11,845 nucleotides of DNA from an uncultured Clostridia bacterium. GTDB taxonomy: Bacteria > Bacillota > Clostridia > UBA1381. Below are positions 6,440 to 11,845 of this stretch, piece by piece. Position 1 is the first letter of the stretch; every line of letters starts with the position of its first letter. The translations under genes were made by a program, and so were the position numbers. Below the pieces are notes generated by a model. It ran no database searches and was not told where the DNA came from. It saw only the letters and a list, made by a program, of their open reading frames with translations. The stretch spans positions 1 to 11,845 of the forward strand of contig CAKSJU010000067.1 of NCBI GenBank assembly GCA_934463455.1. The letters run 5' to 3'.

Positions 6440-6472
6440 TTCATTTCCTCCCATAACAGTTTTTCTATAATA

Positions 6473-6502
6473 ACTATACCATATTTCACATCAATTTGTC
6501 AA
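6473..6502 (-). promoter_or_regulatory. Promoter of the purine operon
   Basis: Read on the minus strand: -35 TTGACA (6502-6497), an 18-bp spacer, then -10 TATAGT (6478-6473). Transcription would start near 6466, giving a leader of about 168 nt before purE. An imperfect dyad, TTGTCA-ATA-TGACAA plus flanking A/T (about 6493-6513), overlaps the -35 box and could be an operator. No B. subtilis-type PurBox was noticed. Confidence 0.75.
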
Positions 6503-6546
6503 TATGACAATTTAACCAACTTTTTCCCGCGTTTGTACAACTCTTA

Positions 6547-6575
6547 TTGACAAAGTAAAGAGCATATGCTACAAT
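6547..6575 (+). promoter_or_regulatory. Promoter of the radical SAM gene
   Basis: A consensus -35 TTGACA (6547-6552), a 17-bp spacer and -10 TACAAT (6570-6575) point at the plus-strand radical SAM gene. The expected start is near 6582, leaving about 75 nt of untranslated leader. A perfect 10-bp palindrome, AGCATATGCT (6561-6570), fills the spacer and touches the -10 box, a position where a repressor could act. The promoter faces away from the purine promoter, with the two -35 boxes about 44 bp apart. Confidence 0.75.
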
Positions 6576-6656
6576 ATAAATAAATTTTCTCGTGATAATT
6601 TAAAACTCATAATAATATATTATACAACAGCTGATTATAAAACTAAGGTGATATTA

Positions 6657-7538
6657 ATGTCATGCGCTCTTTGCCCAAGAAATTGCGGCGCAAACCGTGA
6701 AAAAGGCGAAACAGGCTTTTGCGGTACGGACAACAGAATAAAAATCGCACGCGCTGCGCTTCATTTTTGGGAGGAGCCATGTATCTCGGGAACACGCGGC
6801 TCGGGCGCGGTATTTTTTTCCGGATGCAGCTTACGATGTGTTTTTTGCCAAAATTATAAAATAAGTGCTTGCCGAGTAGGAAAATATATATCCGAAAATG
6901 AACTTGCCGACATATTCCTTGATTTACAATCGCAAAAAGCTCACAATATAAATCTTGTGACCGGAACGCATTTCGTACCTCAGATTATACATGCACTCAA
7001 ATCCGCAAAAGAAAAAGGCTTGAATATCCCCGTCGTATACAACTGCGGAGGTTACGAATCGGTAAGCACTCTCAAAATGCTTGAAGGGGCTATTGATATA
7101 TACTTGCCCGATTTTAAATACTTTAACAACAAATATGCTTTAAAGTATTCAAATGCCCCAAATTACCGTGAAACCGCACAAAAAGCAATTGCCGAAATGG
7201 TGCGCCAGACCGGCTGTGCTGAATTTGACGAAAACGGTATTATGCAAAAAGGAGTTATAGTGCGGCATCTTATGCTGCCCGGGCTTTTATTCGACTCAAA
7301 AAAGATTATAGATTATCTGTATAATACATACAAAGATAAAATCTGGATAAGTATTATGAATCAATACACTCCTCTTGAACATGTAAAAAAATATCCCGAG
7401 CTTGACAGATGTATATCTTCGGAATATTACAATCATCTTGTTGATTATGCCGCCGAGCTCGGCGTCACCAACGCATTTATACAAGAGGGCGGAACTGTGG
7501 GCGAAAGTTATATACCGGAATTTTCGGGTGACGAATAA
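6657..7538 (+). CDS. PflX-family radical SAM protein (COG1313)
   Basis: A 293-residue Fe-S protein resembling pyruvate formate-lyase-activating enzymes. The radical SAM cluster motif CSLRCVFC (C57, C61, C64; Cx3Cx2C) would bind the [4Fe-4S] cluster that cleaves S-adenosylmethionine. Ahead of it lies a second Cys set, C3, C6, C10 and C22 in the CxLCPRNCGANR...GxCG pattern typical of the PflX group; it may hold a further metal or cluster. The radical substrate of this family is not established, and no glycyl-radical enzyme is encoded nearby, so being an activase is only an inference from fold. I start at the ATG at 6657, which has AGGTG 6 nt upstream; an in-frame GTG at 6648 lies inside that ribosome binding site. 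The gene is monocistronic, divergent from purE, with its own promoter and terminator. Confidence 0.88.
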   Translation: MSCALCPRNCGANREKGETGFCGTDNRIKIARAALHFWEEPCISGTRGSGAVFFSGCSLRCVFCQNYKISACRVGKYISENELADIFLDLQSQKAHNINLVTGTHFVPQIIHALKSAKEKGLNIPVVYNCGGYESVSTLKMLEGAIDIYLPDFKYFNNKYALKYSNAPNYRETAQKAIAEMVRQTGCAEFDENGIMQKGVIVRHLMLPGLLFDSKKIIDYLYNTYKDKIWISIMNQYTPLEHVKKYPELDRCISSEYYNHLVDYAAELGVTNAFIQEGGTVGESYIPEFSGDE

Positions 7539-7546
7539 GCCGGGGT

Positions 7547-7573
7547 AAAAAGGCGGTATTTTAGCCGCCTTTT
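7547..7573. terminator. Bidirectional terminator between convergent genes
   Basis: A-run plus GGCGG (7547-7556) pairs with CCGCC plus T-run (7565-7573), with an 8-base loop. On the plus strand it ends the radical SAM gene 8 nt after its stop. On the minus strand, the stem includes the last codons and the stop codon of the glycoside hydrolase gene (TAA at 7563-7561) and is followed by Us. One hairpin therefore serves both convergent transcripts. Confidence 0.85.
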
Positions 7574-9201
7574 ATTATCTTGTTAATTTCTTCTCTAAGC
7601 TTCAATATATACTCCGCGCCGCTCGGGTATTCCTTAAATGTTATATTTTCCCCGGCGCAATCATCTATCATTTTAACCACCTTTTCTCTTCCTATGAAAC
7701 TTTCCAAAAGTTTCATAGCCCTCATATCCTGAATGGCTTCAAAAAATACAAACAGTCTTACAGACGGTATCGGTCCGTTTATACCCGGATATACCGAAAA
7801 AGCGTCTCCTGCCGGAAAAGCTCCGTCCCCGTCATTTGTCACATACGGATTTAAAAGCTTTGTTGAATATTGAGAATAATAGAAATTATACCCCCAATGC
7901 AAAAAACCTTTTATATCAAACTTGTAAAGCTGCGTTCCTATTATTCTGTTTCTGTAAGACGGCATTGCAATAAATCGGTTACTTAAATTTTCCGTCCCCT
8001 CTCCGCAGCAATAATATCCCCATATGTTTTTTACTCCGTGTTCTATAAAATTATCTATTGTTTTTATGGTTGAAACAGGTGTCTCGCTGAAACCTTTTTC
8101 GTAGAATTCATAATCGGATATTGCGTCTGTTAATTTAAAATCAGAAATATGTTCTTTTACAAACATGAATAGTTTTCCGTATCTTTCGACATGTTCCAGT
8201 CCCGGCTCATCCGATATGTGAAAATACACCTTTGATTTATCCCAATTTTTACTCAAAAAAGATGTAAGCTGCGGCAAAAGCTGTGCCAGAAAATTCATAT
8301 ATTCCGTTGATTCGGCATCGGTTTGCCAACCGAATTTTTTAATTCTTTTACCGGCTTCCTCCACTTCGATTTTAGGCACGTGCTTTGCTCCCCATTGAGT
8401 AAACAAATGCGATATTTCCAGATATTTTATGCCTGATTTCCGGCACATCCGAATCCATCTTAAAAGCTTTTCAAAACCAAAATGATATGTACCGCCTTCA
8501 TATCTCACATCCACCAACTGTACCGTCGGACGTTCATGACCGATTTTGGTATCGAGCGGAGGAGTGAAAATCGGAGTAAGAATCATATTCACACCGTTTT
8601 GAACAGCAGTATTTATATATTTTTCAATATATTCCCAGTGTTTTTCCGATAAAGGCTCCATGCCGTAATATGACGAAATGCAATCACAATGCAGCCATTG
8701 AGTAAAAATAAGTGATTGCTCCGGCAGCACAGCGTCTATTACTTCAAGCTCAAATCTGCTTTTTCCGCAAATCTTCCCATCTTCTTCAAAAGATATTTCA
8801 ATTTCATATACTCCCGAACATTCCGCCGTCTCAACCGAAACCCATAAAAATCTGTATTTATCGCCCGATACCGAAACTGTCCCATCAGTCTCCATCAATA
8901 TATCCGGCAGCAAAGCAGCCCGGCGCGTTATATACCGATTGTCGAACATATTGTTATATGCCGGCATTACAACCGGTACATAACCAACTTCATATATTGT
9001 TATCCTACCGCCCAAATCGGATTTTACCGAAATGTTAAACCGTTTCGGTAAATTCCATTTTTCATTGCCGATTACGGCAATTTGATATGAAAATCTCTCT
9101 CCTGAAAGGCAAGATGCCTTATTAAACTCCGCGCAGGAAATTTCACTTCCCAAAAAATGTTTTTCAAGCGAAGAAATACTTTTTACATTTATTTTTTCCA
9201 C
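7561..9201 (-). CDS. GH123/DUF4091-type glycoside hydrolase
   Basis: About 546 residues. An N-terminal beta-rich half (to about residue 160) precedes a catalytic-type domain resembling Pfam PF13320 (DUF4091, now GH123 catalytic). Characterised GH123 enzymes are beta-N-acetylgalactosaminidases that use an adjacent Asp-Glu pair in substrate-assisted catalysis. Here such a pair is D331-E332 in YFHISDEPG. Other family-like stretches are FTQWLHCDCISSYYG and NGVNMILTPIFTPPLD. There is no signal peptide or membrane segment, so it should act in the cytoplasm, perhaps on an imported oligosaccharide; no transporter is visible. I choose the GTG at 9201, with GGAGG 8 nt before it; a GTG at 9216 abuts that ribosome binding site. 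It diverges from an AraC-type regulator that may control it. Exact substrate is unknown, and many DUF4091 proteins are untested. Confidence 0.82.
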   Translation of the reverse strand: MEKINVKSISSLEKHFLGSEISCAEFNKASCLSGERFSYQIAVIGNEKWNLPKRFNISVKSDLGGRITIYEVGYVPVVMPAYNNMFDNRYITRRAALLPDILMETDGTVSVSGDKYRFLWVSVETAECSGVYEIEISFEEDGKICGKSRFELEVIDAVLPEQSLIFTQWLHCDCISSYYGMEPLSEKHWEYIEKYINTAVQNGVNMILTPIFTPPLDTKIGHERPTVQLVDVRYEGGTYHFGFEKLLRWIRMCRKSGIKYLEISHLFTQWGAKHVPKIEVEEAGKRIKKFGWQTDAESTEYMNFLAQLLPQLTSFLSKNWDKSKVYFHISDEPGLEHVERYGKLFMFVKEHISDFKLTDAISDYEFYEKGFSETPVSTIKTIDNFIEHGVKNIWGYYCCGEGTENLSNRFIAMPSYRNRIIGTQLYKFDIKGFLHWGYNFYYSQYSTKLLNPYVTNDGDGAFPAGDAFSVYPGINGPIPSVRLFVFFEAIQDMRAMKLLESFIGREKVVKMIDDCAGENITFKEYPSGAEYILKLREEINKIIKGG

Positions 9202-9239
9202 AATTATCGCCTCCACAATACAATAAAATTCATCTCACA

Positions 9240-9261
9240 TTTAATAATACTTTTAATAATA
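9240..9261. repeat. Tandem 10-bp direct repeat near the hydrolase transcription start
   Basis: TTTAATAATA occurs at 9240-9249 and again at 9252-9261, a 12-bp period. The copies cover the expected transcription start and early leader of the hydrolase gene. Direct repeats are the usual binding sites of AraC-family regulators, but their natural spacing is nearer two helical turns and this DNA is almost pure A+T, so chance is a real alternative. Confidence 0.3.
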
Positions 9262-9266
9262 TTCTG

Positions 9267-9295
9267 ATTATATCATATATTATTATCCTTATCAA
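9267..9295 (-). promoter_or_regulatory. Promoter of the GH123-type gene
   Basis: Read on the minus strand: -35 TTGATA (9295-9290), a 17-bp spacer and a perfect -10 TATAAT (9272-9267). Transcription should start near 9260, about 60 nt ahead of the GTG start. The nearly ideal boxes suggest that the gene could be transcribed without an activator, unless the regulator acts as a repressor or tunes it. Confidence 0.7.
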
Positions 9296-9338
9296 TCAAA
9301 ATATTTTACAATAAATATAATGATATTACAATTTTATC

Positions 9339-9367
9339 TTGACATAAATCAATATTTGTTATATACT
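9339..9367 (+). promoter_or_regulatory. Promoter of the AraC-family gene
   Basis: TTGACA (9339-9344), a 17-bp spacer and TATACT (9362-9367) form a near-consensus promoter on the plus strand, starting near 9374. It lies inside the upstream extension of the open frame (9320-9403), which is the main reason to reject that extension as coding. About 44 bp separate its -35 box from the divergent hydrolase -35 box. Confidence 0.75.
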
Positions 9368-9403
9368 AAAAATAAAAGAGCATTCAGCGGAACGGAGATT
9401 AAA

Positions 9404-10213
9404 ATGAACATAACCAACTATATCTTCCCTATTATTTCAGAATATGATCGCAGTTTACCTCTTTGTATTTTCACTGTCGGAAGCGAAACATATTACGAGG
9501 ACTACAAAAATGAAACCTATCGTCCTAACGGCATTCCTCACCATCAATTTTTATTTACCGCAAATGGCGCGGCTGTATTTTCTTTCGGTGATAAACAAAC
9601 AGTTGCGGGTGCGGGCAGTTTTGTATACCATTCCCCAAATACCATACACAAATACGTTCCCGTTTCATGGCCTTGGTCTACTTACTGGGTGACATTTTCA
9701 TCGAATGTTTCAAGCCTTATCGAACTAAAAAACGGAGTATATAATTTAAACGATACGACTCCGTTTATTGAAAATATCTCGCAAATAATTAATCTTAAGA
9801 ATGATTTTATGTTCGGAGAAAAATCATCAATACTCCTTTATAAAATAATACTCCAACTAAAAAGAAATTTATCCGAAAATATCTCAAATAATGCTTTTAG
9901 CCTTTTAAAGCCTGCCGTCACATATATTCACGAAAACTTTACAAAGGATACGGAGCTTAAAACCCTTTCGGATTTAGTCGGTATTACACCGGGATATTTC
10001 TGCAAATTATTTAAAGAGTCGTATCATATGCGTCCTACTGAATATATTCAAAAGCTCCGAATACAAAAAGCAAAATCACTGCTTTTAACAAATCCCGGCA
10101 TGCAAATATCTGAAATCAGCGAAAAAGTCGGTTATCGAAGCACAAGCTATTTTATAAAGCATTTTAAAAGCCATGAATCGGTTACGCCATTTGAATTTCG
10201 CATTCGAAATTGA
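9404..10213 (+). CDS. AraC-family transcriptional regulator with cupin-like sensor domain
   Basis: 269 residues. The N-terminal part (about 40-110) looks like an AraC-type cupin sensor: PHHQFLFT near 45-52, then GAGSFVYHSPNTIHKY with a conserved-looking proline and His near 78-93. The C-terminal 95 residues hold the two helix-turn-helix motifs, LKTLSDLVGITPGYFCKLFK (195-214) and MQISEISEKVGYRSTSYFIK (233-252), followed by the typical TPFEFR ending. Such proteins usually sense a sugar and regulate carbohydrate genes. It is transcribed away from the GH123-type gene, its probable target. The ATG at 9404 has GGAG 6 nt upstream. An in-frame ATG at 9320 lies upstream of the promoter and is rejected. 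No terminator with a plus-strand U-run follows, so its transcript may run antisense into the tRNA gene. Ligand unknown. Confidence 0.92.
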   Translation: MNITNYIFPIISEYDRSLPLCIFTVGSETYYEDYKNETYRPNGIPHHQFLFTANGAAVFSFGDKQTVAGAGSFVYHSPNTIHKYVPVSWPWSTYWVTFSSNVSSLIELKNGVYNLNDTTPFIENISQIINLKNDFMFGEKSSILLYKIILQLKRNLSENISNNAFSLLKPAVTYIHENFTKDTELKTLSDLVGITPGYFCKLFKESYHMRPTEYIQKLRIQKAKSLLLTNPGMQISEISEKVGYRSTSYFIKHFKSHESVTPFEFRIRN

Positions 10214-10268
10214 AAATAAAAAACCGAGTGTCATACAAAACCTTTCAGGTTCTGTATGAACACTCGGT
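10214..10268 (-). terminator. Terminator of the tRNA-Arg gene
   Basis: On the minus strand, ACCGAGTG (10268-10261) pairs with CACTCGGT (10230-10223). After a one-base bulge, TCATACA pairs with TGTATGA, and the stem continues to a TGAAA loop (10247-10243). A U-run (10222-10214) follows. The stem begins one base after the encoded CCA end of the tRNA. On the plus strand no T-run follows, so it does not clearly terminate the AraC-family gene, whose stop codon abuts it. Confidence 0.85.
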
Positions 10269-10269
10269 A

Positions 10270-10346
10270 TGGTACGCCGGAAGGGATTCGAACCCCCGAC
10301 CTTTTGGTTCGTAGCCAAACACTCTATCCAGCTGAGCTACCGGCGC
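10270..10346 (-). tRNA. tRNA-Arg (anticodon ACG)
   Basis: The minus strand folds as a complete cloverleaf of 77 nt including the encoded CCA. The acceptor stem is GCGCCGG with CCGGCGT (first pair G-U), there is a D-arm with AGCTGGATA, and the anticodon stem TTTGG/CCAAA encloses CTACGAA, giving anticodon ACG. The T-arm has the TTCGAAT loop with two G-U pairs in its stem. ACG reads CGU/C/A arginine codons after A34 is deaminated to inosine by TadA. The gene has its own promoter and terminator. Confidence 0.97.
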
Positions 10347-10368
10347 ATACTCTTTCAACCACCATAAT

Positions 10369-10397
10369 ATTATAGCACCTTTACATCTTTTTGTCAA
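10369..10397 (-). promoter_or_regulatory. Promoter of tRNA-Arg
   Basis: Read on the minus strand: perfect -35 TTGACA (10397-10392), a 17-bp spacer and perfect -10 TATAAT (10374-10369). Transcription should start near 10362, about 16 nt before the mature tRNA 5' end, leaving a short 5' leader for RNase P to remove. The full-consensus boxes fit a strongly expressed stable RNA. Confidence 0.85.
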
Positions 10398-10450
10398 TAC
10401 TTTTTAGTAAAATATTTTATGTTTTGATAAATAATCATTTTTCTTTATGT

Positions 10451-10479
10451 TTGACAATACAAAATAAATGTTGTATAAT
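10451..10479 (+). promoter_or_regulatory. Promoter of the rlmD-type gene
   Basis: Perfect TTGACA (10451-10456), a 17-bp spacer and perfect TATAAT (10474-10479) on the plus strand. The expected start is near 10486, leaving a short leader of about 29 nt before the methyltransferase ATG. It is divergent from the tRNA promoter, with the two -35 boxes about 53 bp apart. Confidence 0.8.
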
Positions 10480-10514
10480 AAAATAAATCAAGTAATTCGG
10501 AAAGAGAAGTATTT

Positions 10515-11845
10515 ATGATACCTGTTGAAAAAAATAAAACATACAAAGTAAAAATAACCGCTATGTCTTCCGACGGAAACGGCATTGCAAAAATTGACGG
10601 CTATACAATTTTTGTACCTTATTCCGTCCCCGGGGATGAGCTTGAAGTATTAATAGTAAAAGTTAATTCTTCTCATTCATTTGCAAAAATACAATCAATT
10701 ATTGTTTCTTCCCCAAATCGGACAACACCTAAATGCGAAGCATTTTTCAAATGCGGCGGCTGCAATATGCAGCATTTGAAATACAGCTGCCAGCTTCAGA
10801 TAAAAGAACAATTTGTAAATGACGCAATCAAACGAATCGGCGGCTTTAAAGACTTTCAATTAAATGGCTTACTCGGTGCAGAGCAGCCTTTTTCTTACCG
10901 AAATAAAATGGTTTTCCCATTCGGAAAAGACAAAAACAACGAGATCGTATACGGATTTTACCGTGCCCGAAGCCACGATATAGTTCCTCTGACTTCCTGC
11001 TCTCTCGGTGATTGCGTTAATTCTCAAATTTTAAAAGCAGTAAAAACTCATATGGATAACTACAATATACAACCATATGACGAAAAAACTCATTCAGGGC
11101 TTGTAAGGCGTGTATTTACCAGAAAATCTTATCATACGGAGGAAATAATGGTTGTTATATCGGTAAACGGAGATGTTCTTCCTAAAAGTAAGCATCTGAT
11201 AAAACAATTGCTTTCGGATAACAGCAAAATATCAAGCATTATACTGAATATAAATAAAAACAGAAACAACCTCGTACTCGGGGATAAAAACACTGTACTG
11301 TTCGGAAAATCTTCAATTCACGATTTATTATGCGGCTTTGATTACGAAATTTCCCCAAACAGCTTTTTCCAAATTAATCCTCAGCAAACAGAAAAGCTTT
11401 ACAAAACAGCAATAGAATATGCCGACATAAAAAAAGATGATACGGTTATGGATATATATTGCGGAATAGGTACAATTTCACTTTGTGCCGCAAAATATGC
11501 TAAAAAAGTAATCGGGATAGAAATAGTGGATGCAGCAATAGAAAATGCAAAAGAAAACGCGAAAAGAAATAACATAAAAAATGCAGAATTTTATGCAAGT
11601 GATGCGCAAACTCTTGTTCCGAAGCTCATAAAAAACGGCATATCTCCGGATATCATTATCCTTGACCCGCCGAGAAAAGGCAGCGACCCGGAAACGCTTT
11701 CGGCAGCAGCTTCCTCCAACCCCCGAAAAATAGTTTATGTTTCATGCAATCCGGCAACTCTTGCCCGAGACATAAAATATCTTTCAACACTCGGCTATGT
11801 TCCCGAAGCCGGAACTGCGGTTGATATGTTTCCGAATACTTCTCA
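10515..11845 (+). CDS. rlmD: 23S rRNA (uracil-5-)-methyltransferase RlmD/RumA type, 3' end cut by the window
   Basis: Methylates C5 of a uracil in 23S rRNA using S-adenosylmethionine (U1939 in E. coli numbering; in Firmicutes one enzyme can also modify U747). 443 residues are present and about 10-15 are probably missing past the right edge. Reading from the ATG, an N-terminal TRAM-like RNA-binding domain (about 5-65) comes first. The four cysteines expected for the RumA [4Fe-4S] cluster follow: C74, C80, C83 (in CGGC) and C162. The SAM-binding motif DIYCGIGTISL lies at 313-323, ILDPPRKG at 382-389, and the catalytic cysteine C411 in VSCNPATLARD. A weak purine-rich ribosome binding site (GGAAAGAGAAG) precedes the ATG. 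It has its own consensus promoter. RlmCD or another TrmA-family paralogue remains possible, so the exact target base is an inference. Confidence 0.93.
   Translation, partial: MIPVEKNKTYKVKITAMSSDGNGIAKIDGYTIFVPYSVPGDELEVLIVKVNSSHSFAKIQSIIVSSPNRTTPKCEAFFKCGGCNMQHLKYSCQLQIKEQFVNDAIKRIGGFKDFQLNGLLGAEQPFSYRNKMVFPFGKDKNNEIVYGFYRARSHDIVPLTSCSLGDCVNSQILKAVKTHMDNYNIQPYDEKTHSGLVRRVFTRKSYHTEEIMVVISVNGDVLPKSKHLIKQLLSDNSKISSIILNINKNRNNLVLGDKNTVLFGKSSIHDLLCGFDYEISPNSFFQINPQQTEKLYKTAIEYADIKKDDTVMDIYCGIGTISLCAAKYAKKVIGIEIVDAAIENAKENAKRNNIKNAEFYASDAQTLVPKLIKNGISPDIIILDPPRKGSDPETLSAAASSNPRKIVYVSCNPATLARDIKYLSTLGYVPEAGTAVDMFPNTS

Noticed and set aside
6299..6466. Guanine/adenine or ZTP riboswitch in the purE leader
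   Set aside because: Expected from gene context, but I found neither the purine aptamer core and its junction sequences nor the conserved CCGCCUGGGC-type end of the ZTP motif. An Infernal search would be decisive.
6648..6656. GTG start of the radical SAM gene at 6648
   Set aside because: This GTG is part of the ribosome binding site of the ATG at 6657, and the family begins close to the first CxxC motif.
9240..9300. CRISPR-like or tandem array in the A+T-rich divergent region
   Set aside because: Only two short copies of a low-complexity sequence; no regular repeat-spacer layout here or elsewhere in the window.
9320..9403. 28-residue N-terminal extension of the AraC-family protein
   Set aside because: The near-consensus promoter (9339-9367) lies inside it, and a well-placed GGAG sits before the ATG at 9404.
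10085..10318. 77-residue minus-strand frame over the tRNA
   Set aside because: It begins inside tRNA-Arg, passes through the tRNA terminator and lies antisense to the AraC gene; a translated tRNA artefact.

Overview
The window looks like a low-GC Gram-positive chromosome, most likely an anaerobic member of the Clostridia. The evidence is A+T-rich DNA, strong sigma-A-type promoters (TTGACA with TATAAT-like boxes, mostly 17 bp apart), GGAGG ribosome binding sites, a 23S rRNA uracil methyltransferase of the RlmD type, a PflX-type radical SAM protein, and a purine operon with split PurH functions. No genus can be assigned from sequence alone.

Region 1 (1-6502) is a purine operon transcribed right to left. 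It starts at a TTGACA/TATAGT promoter (6473-6502). A leader of about 170 nt follows, holding a possible 28-codon leader peptide and an intrinsic terminator, which looks like an attenuator. The genes are purE, purM, purN, an archaeal-type IMP cyclohydrolase (purO family), a stand-alone AICAR formyltransferase (the PurH C-terminal half), purD, and an ADP-ribose-pyrophosphatase-type Nudix hydrolase. A strong hairpin terminator at 151-199 ends the operon. Junctions are only about 13 to 29 nt, except purE-purM. That gap is about 180 nt and packed with inverted repeats, one of which is complementary to the purM ribosome binding site. Together the enzymes cover the GAR, FGAR, AIR and CAIR steps and the last two steps to IMP. 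purF, purL, purC, purB and purK are not in the window.

Region 2 (6547-7573) has a divergent promoter driving a PflX-family radical SAM protein. It ends in a hairpin terminator shared with the convergent gene that follows.

Region 3 (7561-10213) is a divergent pair: a cytoplasmic GH123/DUF4091-type glycoside hydrolase (minus) and an AraC-family regulator with a cupin-like N-terminus (plus). They are separated by about 200 bp of A+T-rich DNA holding both promoters and a short direct repeat. The layout suggests that the regulator controls the hydrolase.

Region 4 (10214-11845) holds tRNA-Arg(ACG) on the minus strand with its own promoter and terminator, then an rlmD-type 23S rRNA methyltransferase on the plus strand, cut by the window edge a few residues before its expected end.

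The most interesting parts are the two non-coding stretches of the purine operon: the attenuator-like leader of purE and the switch-like (or dispersed-repeat) element between purE and purM.
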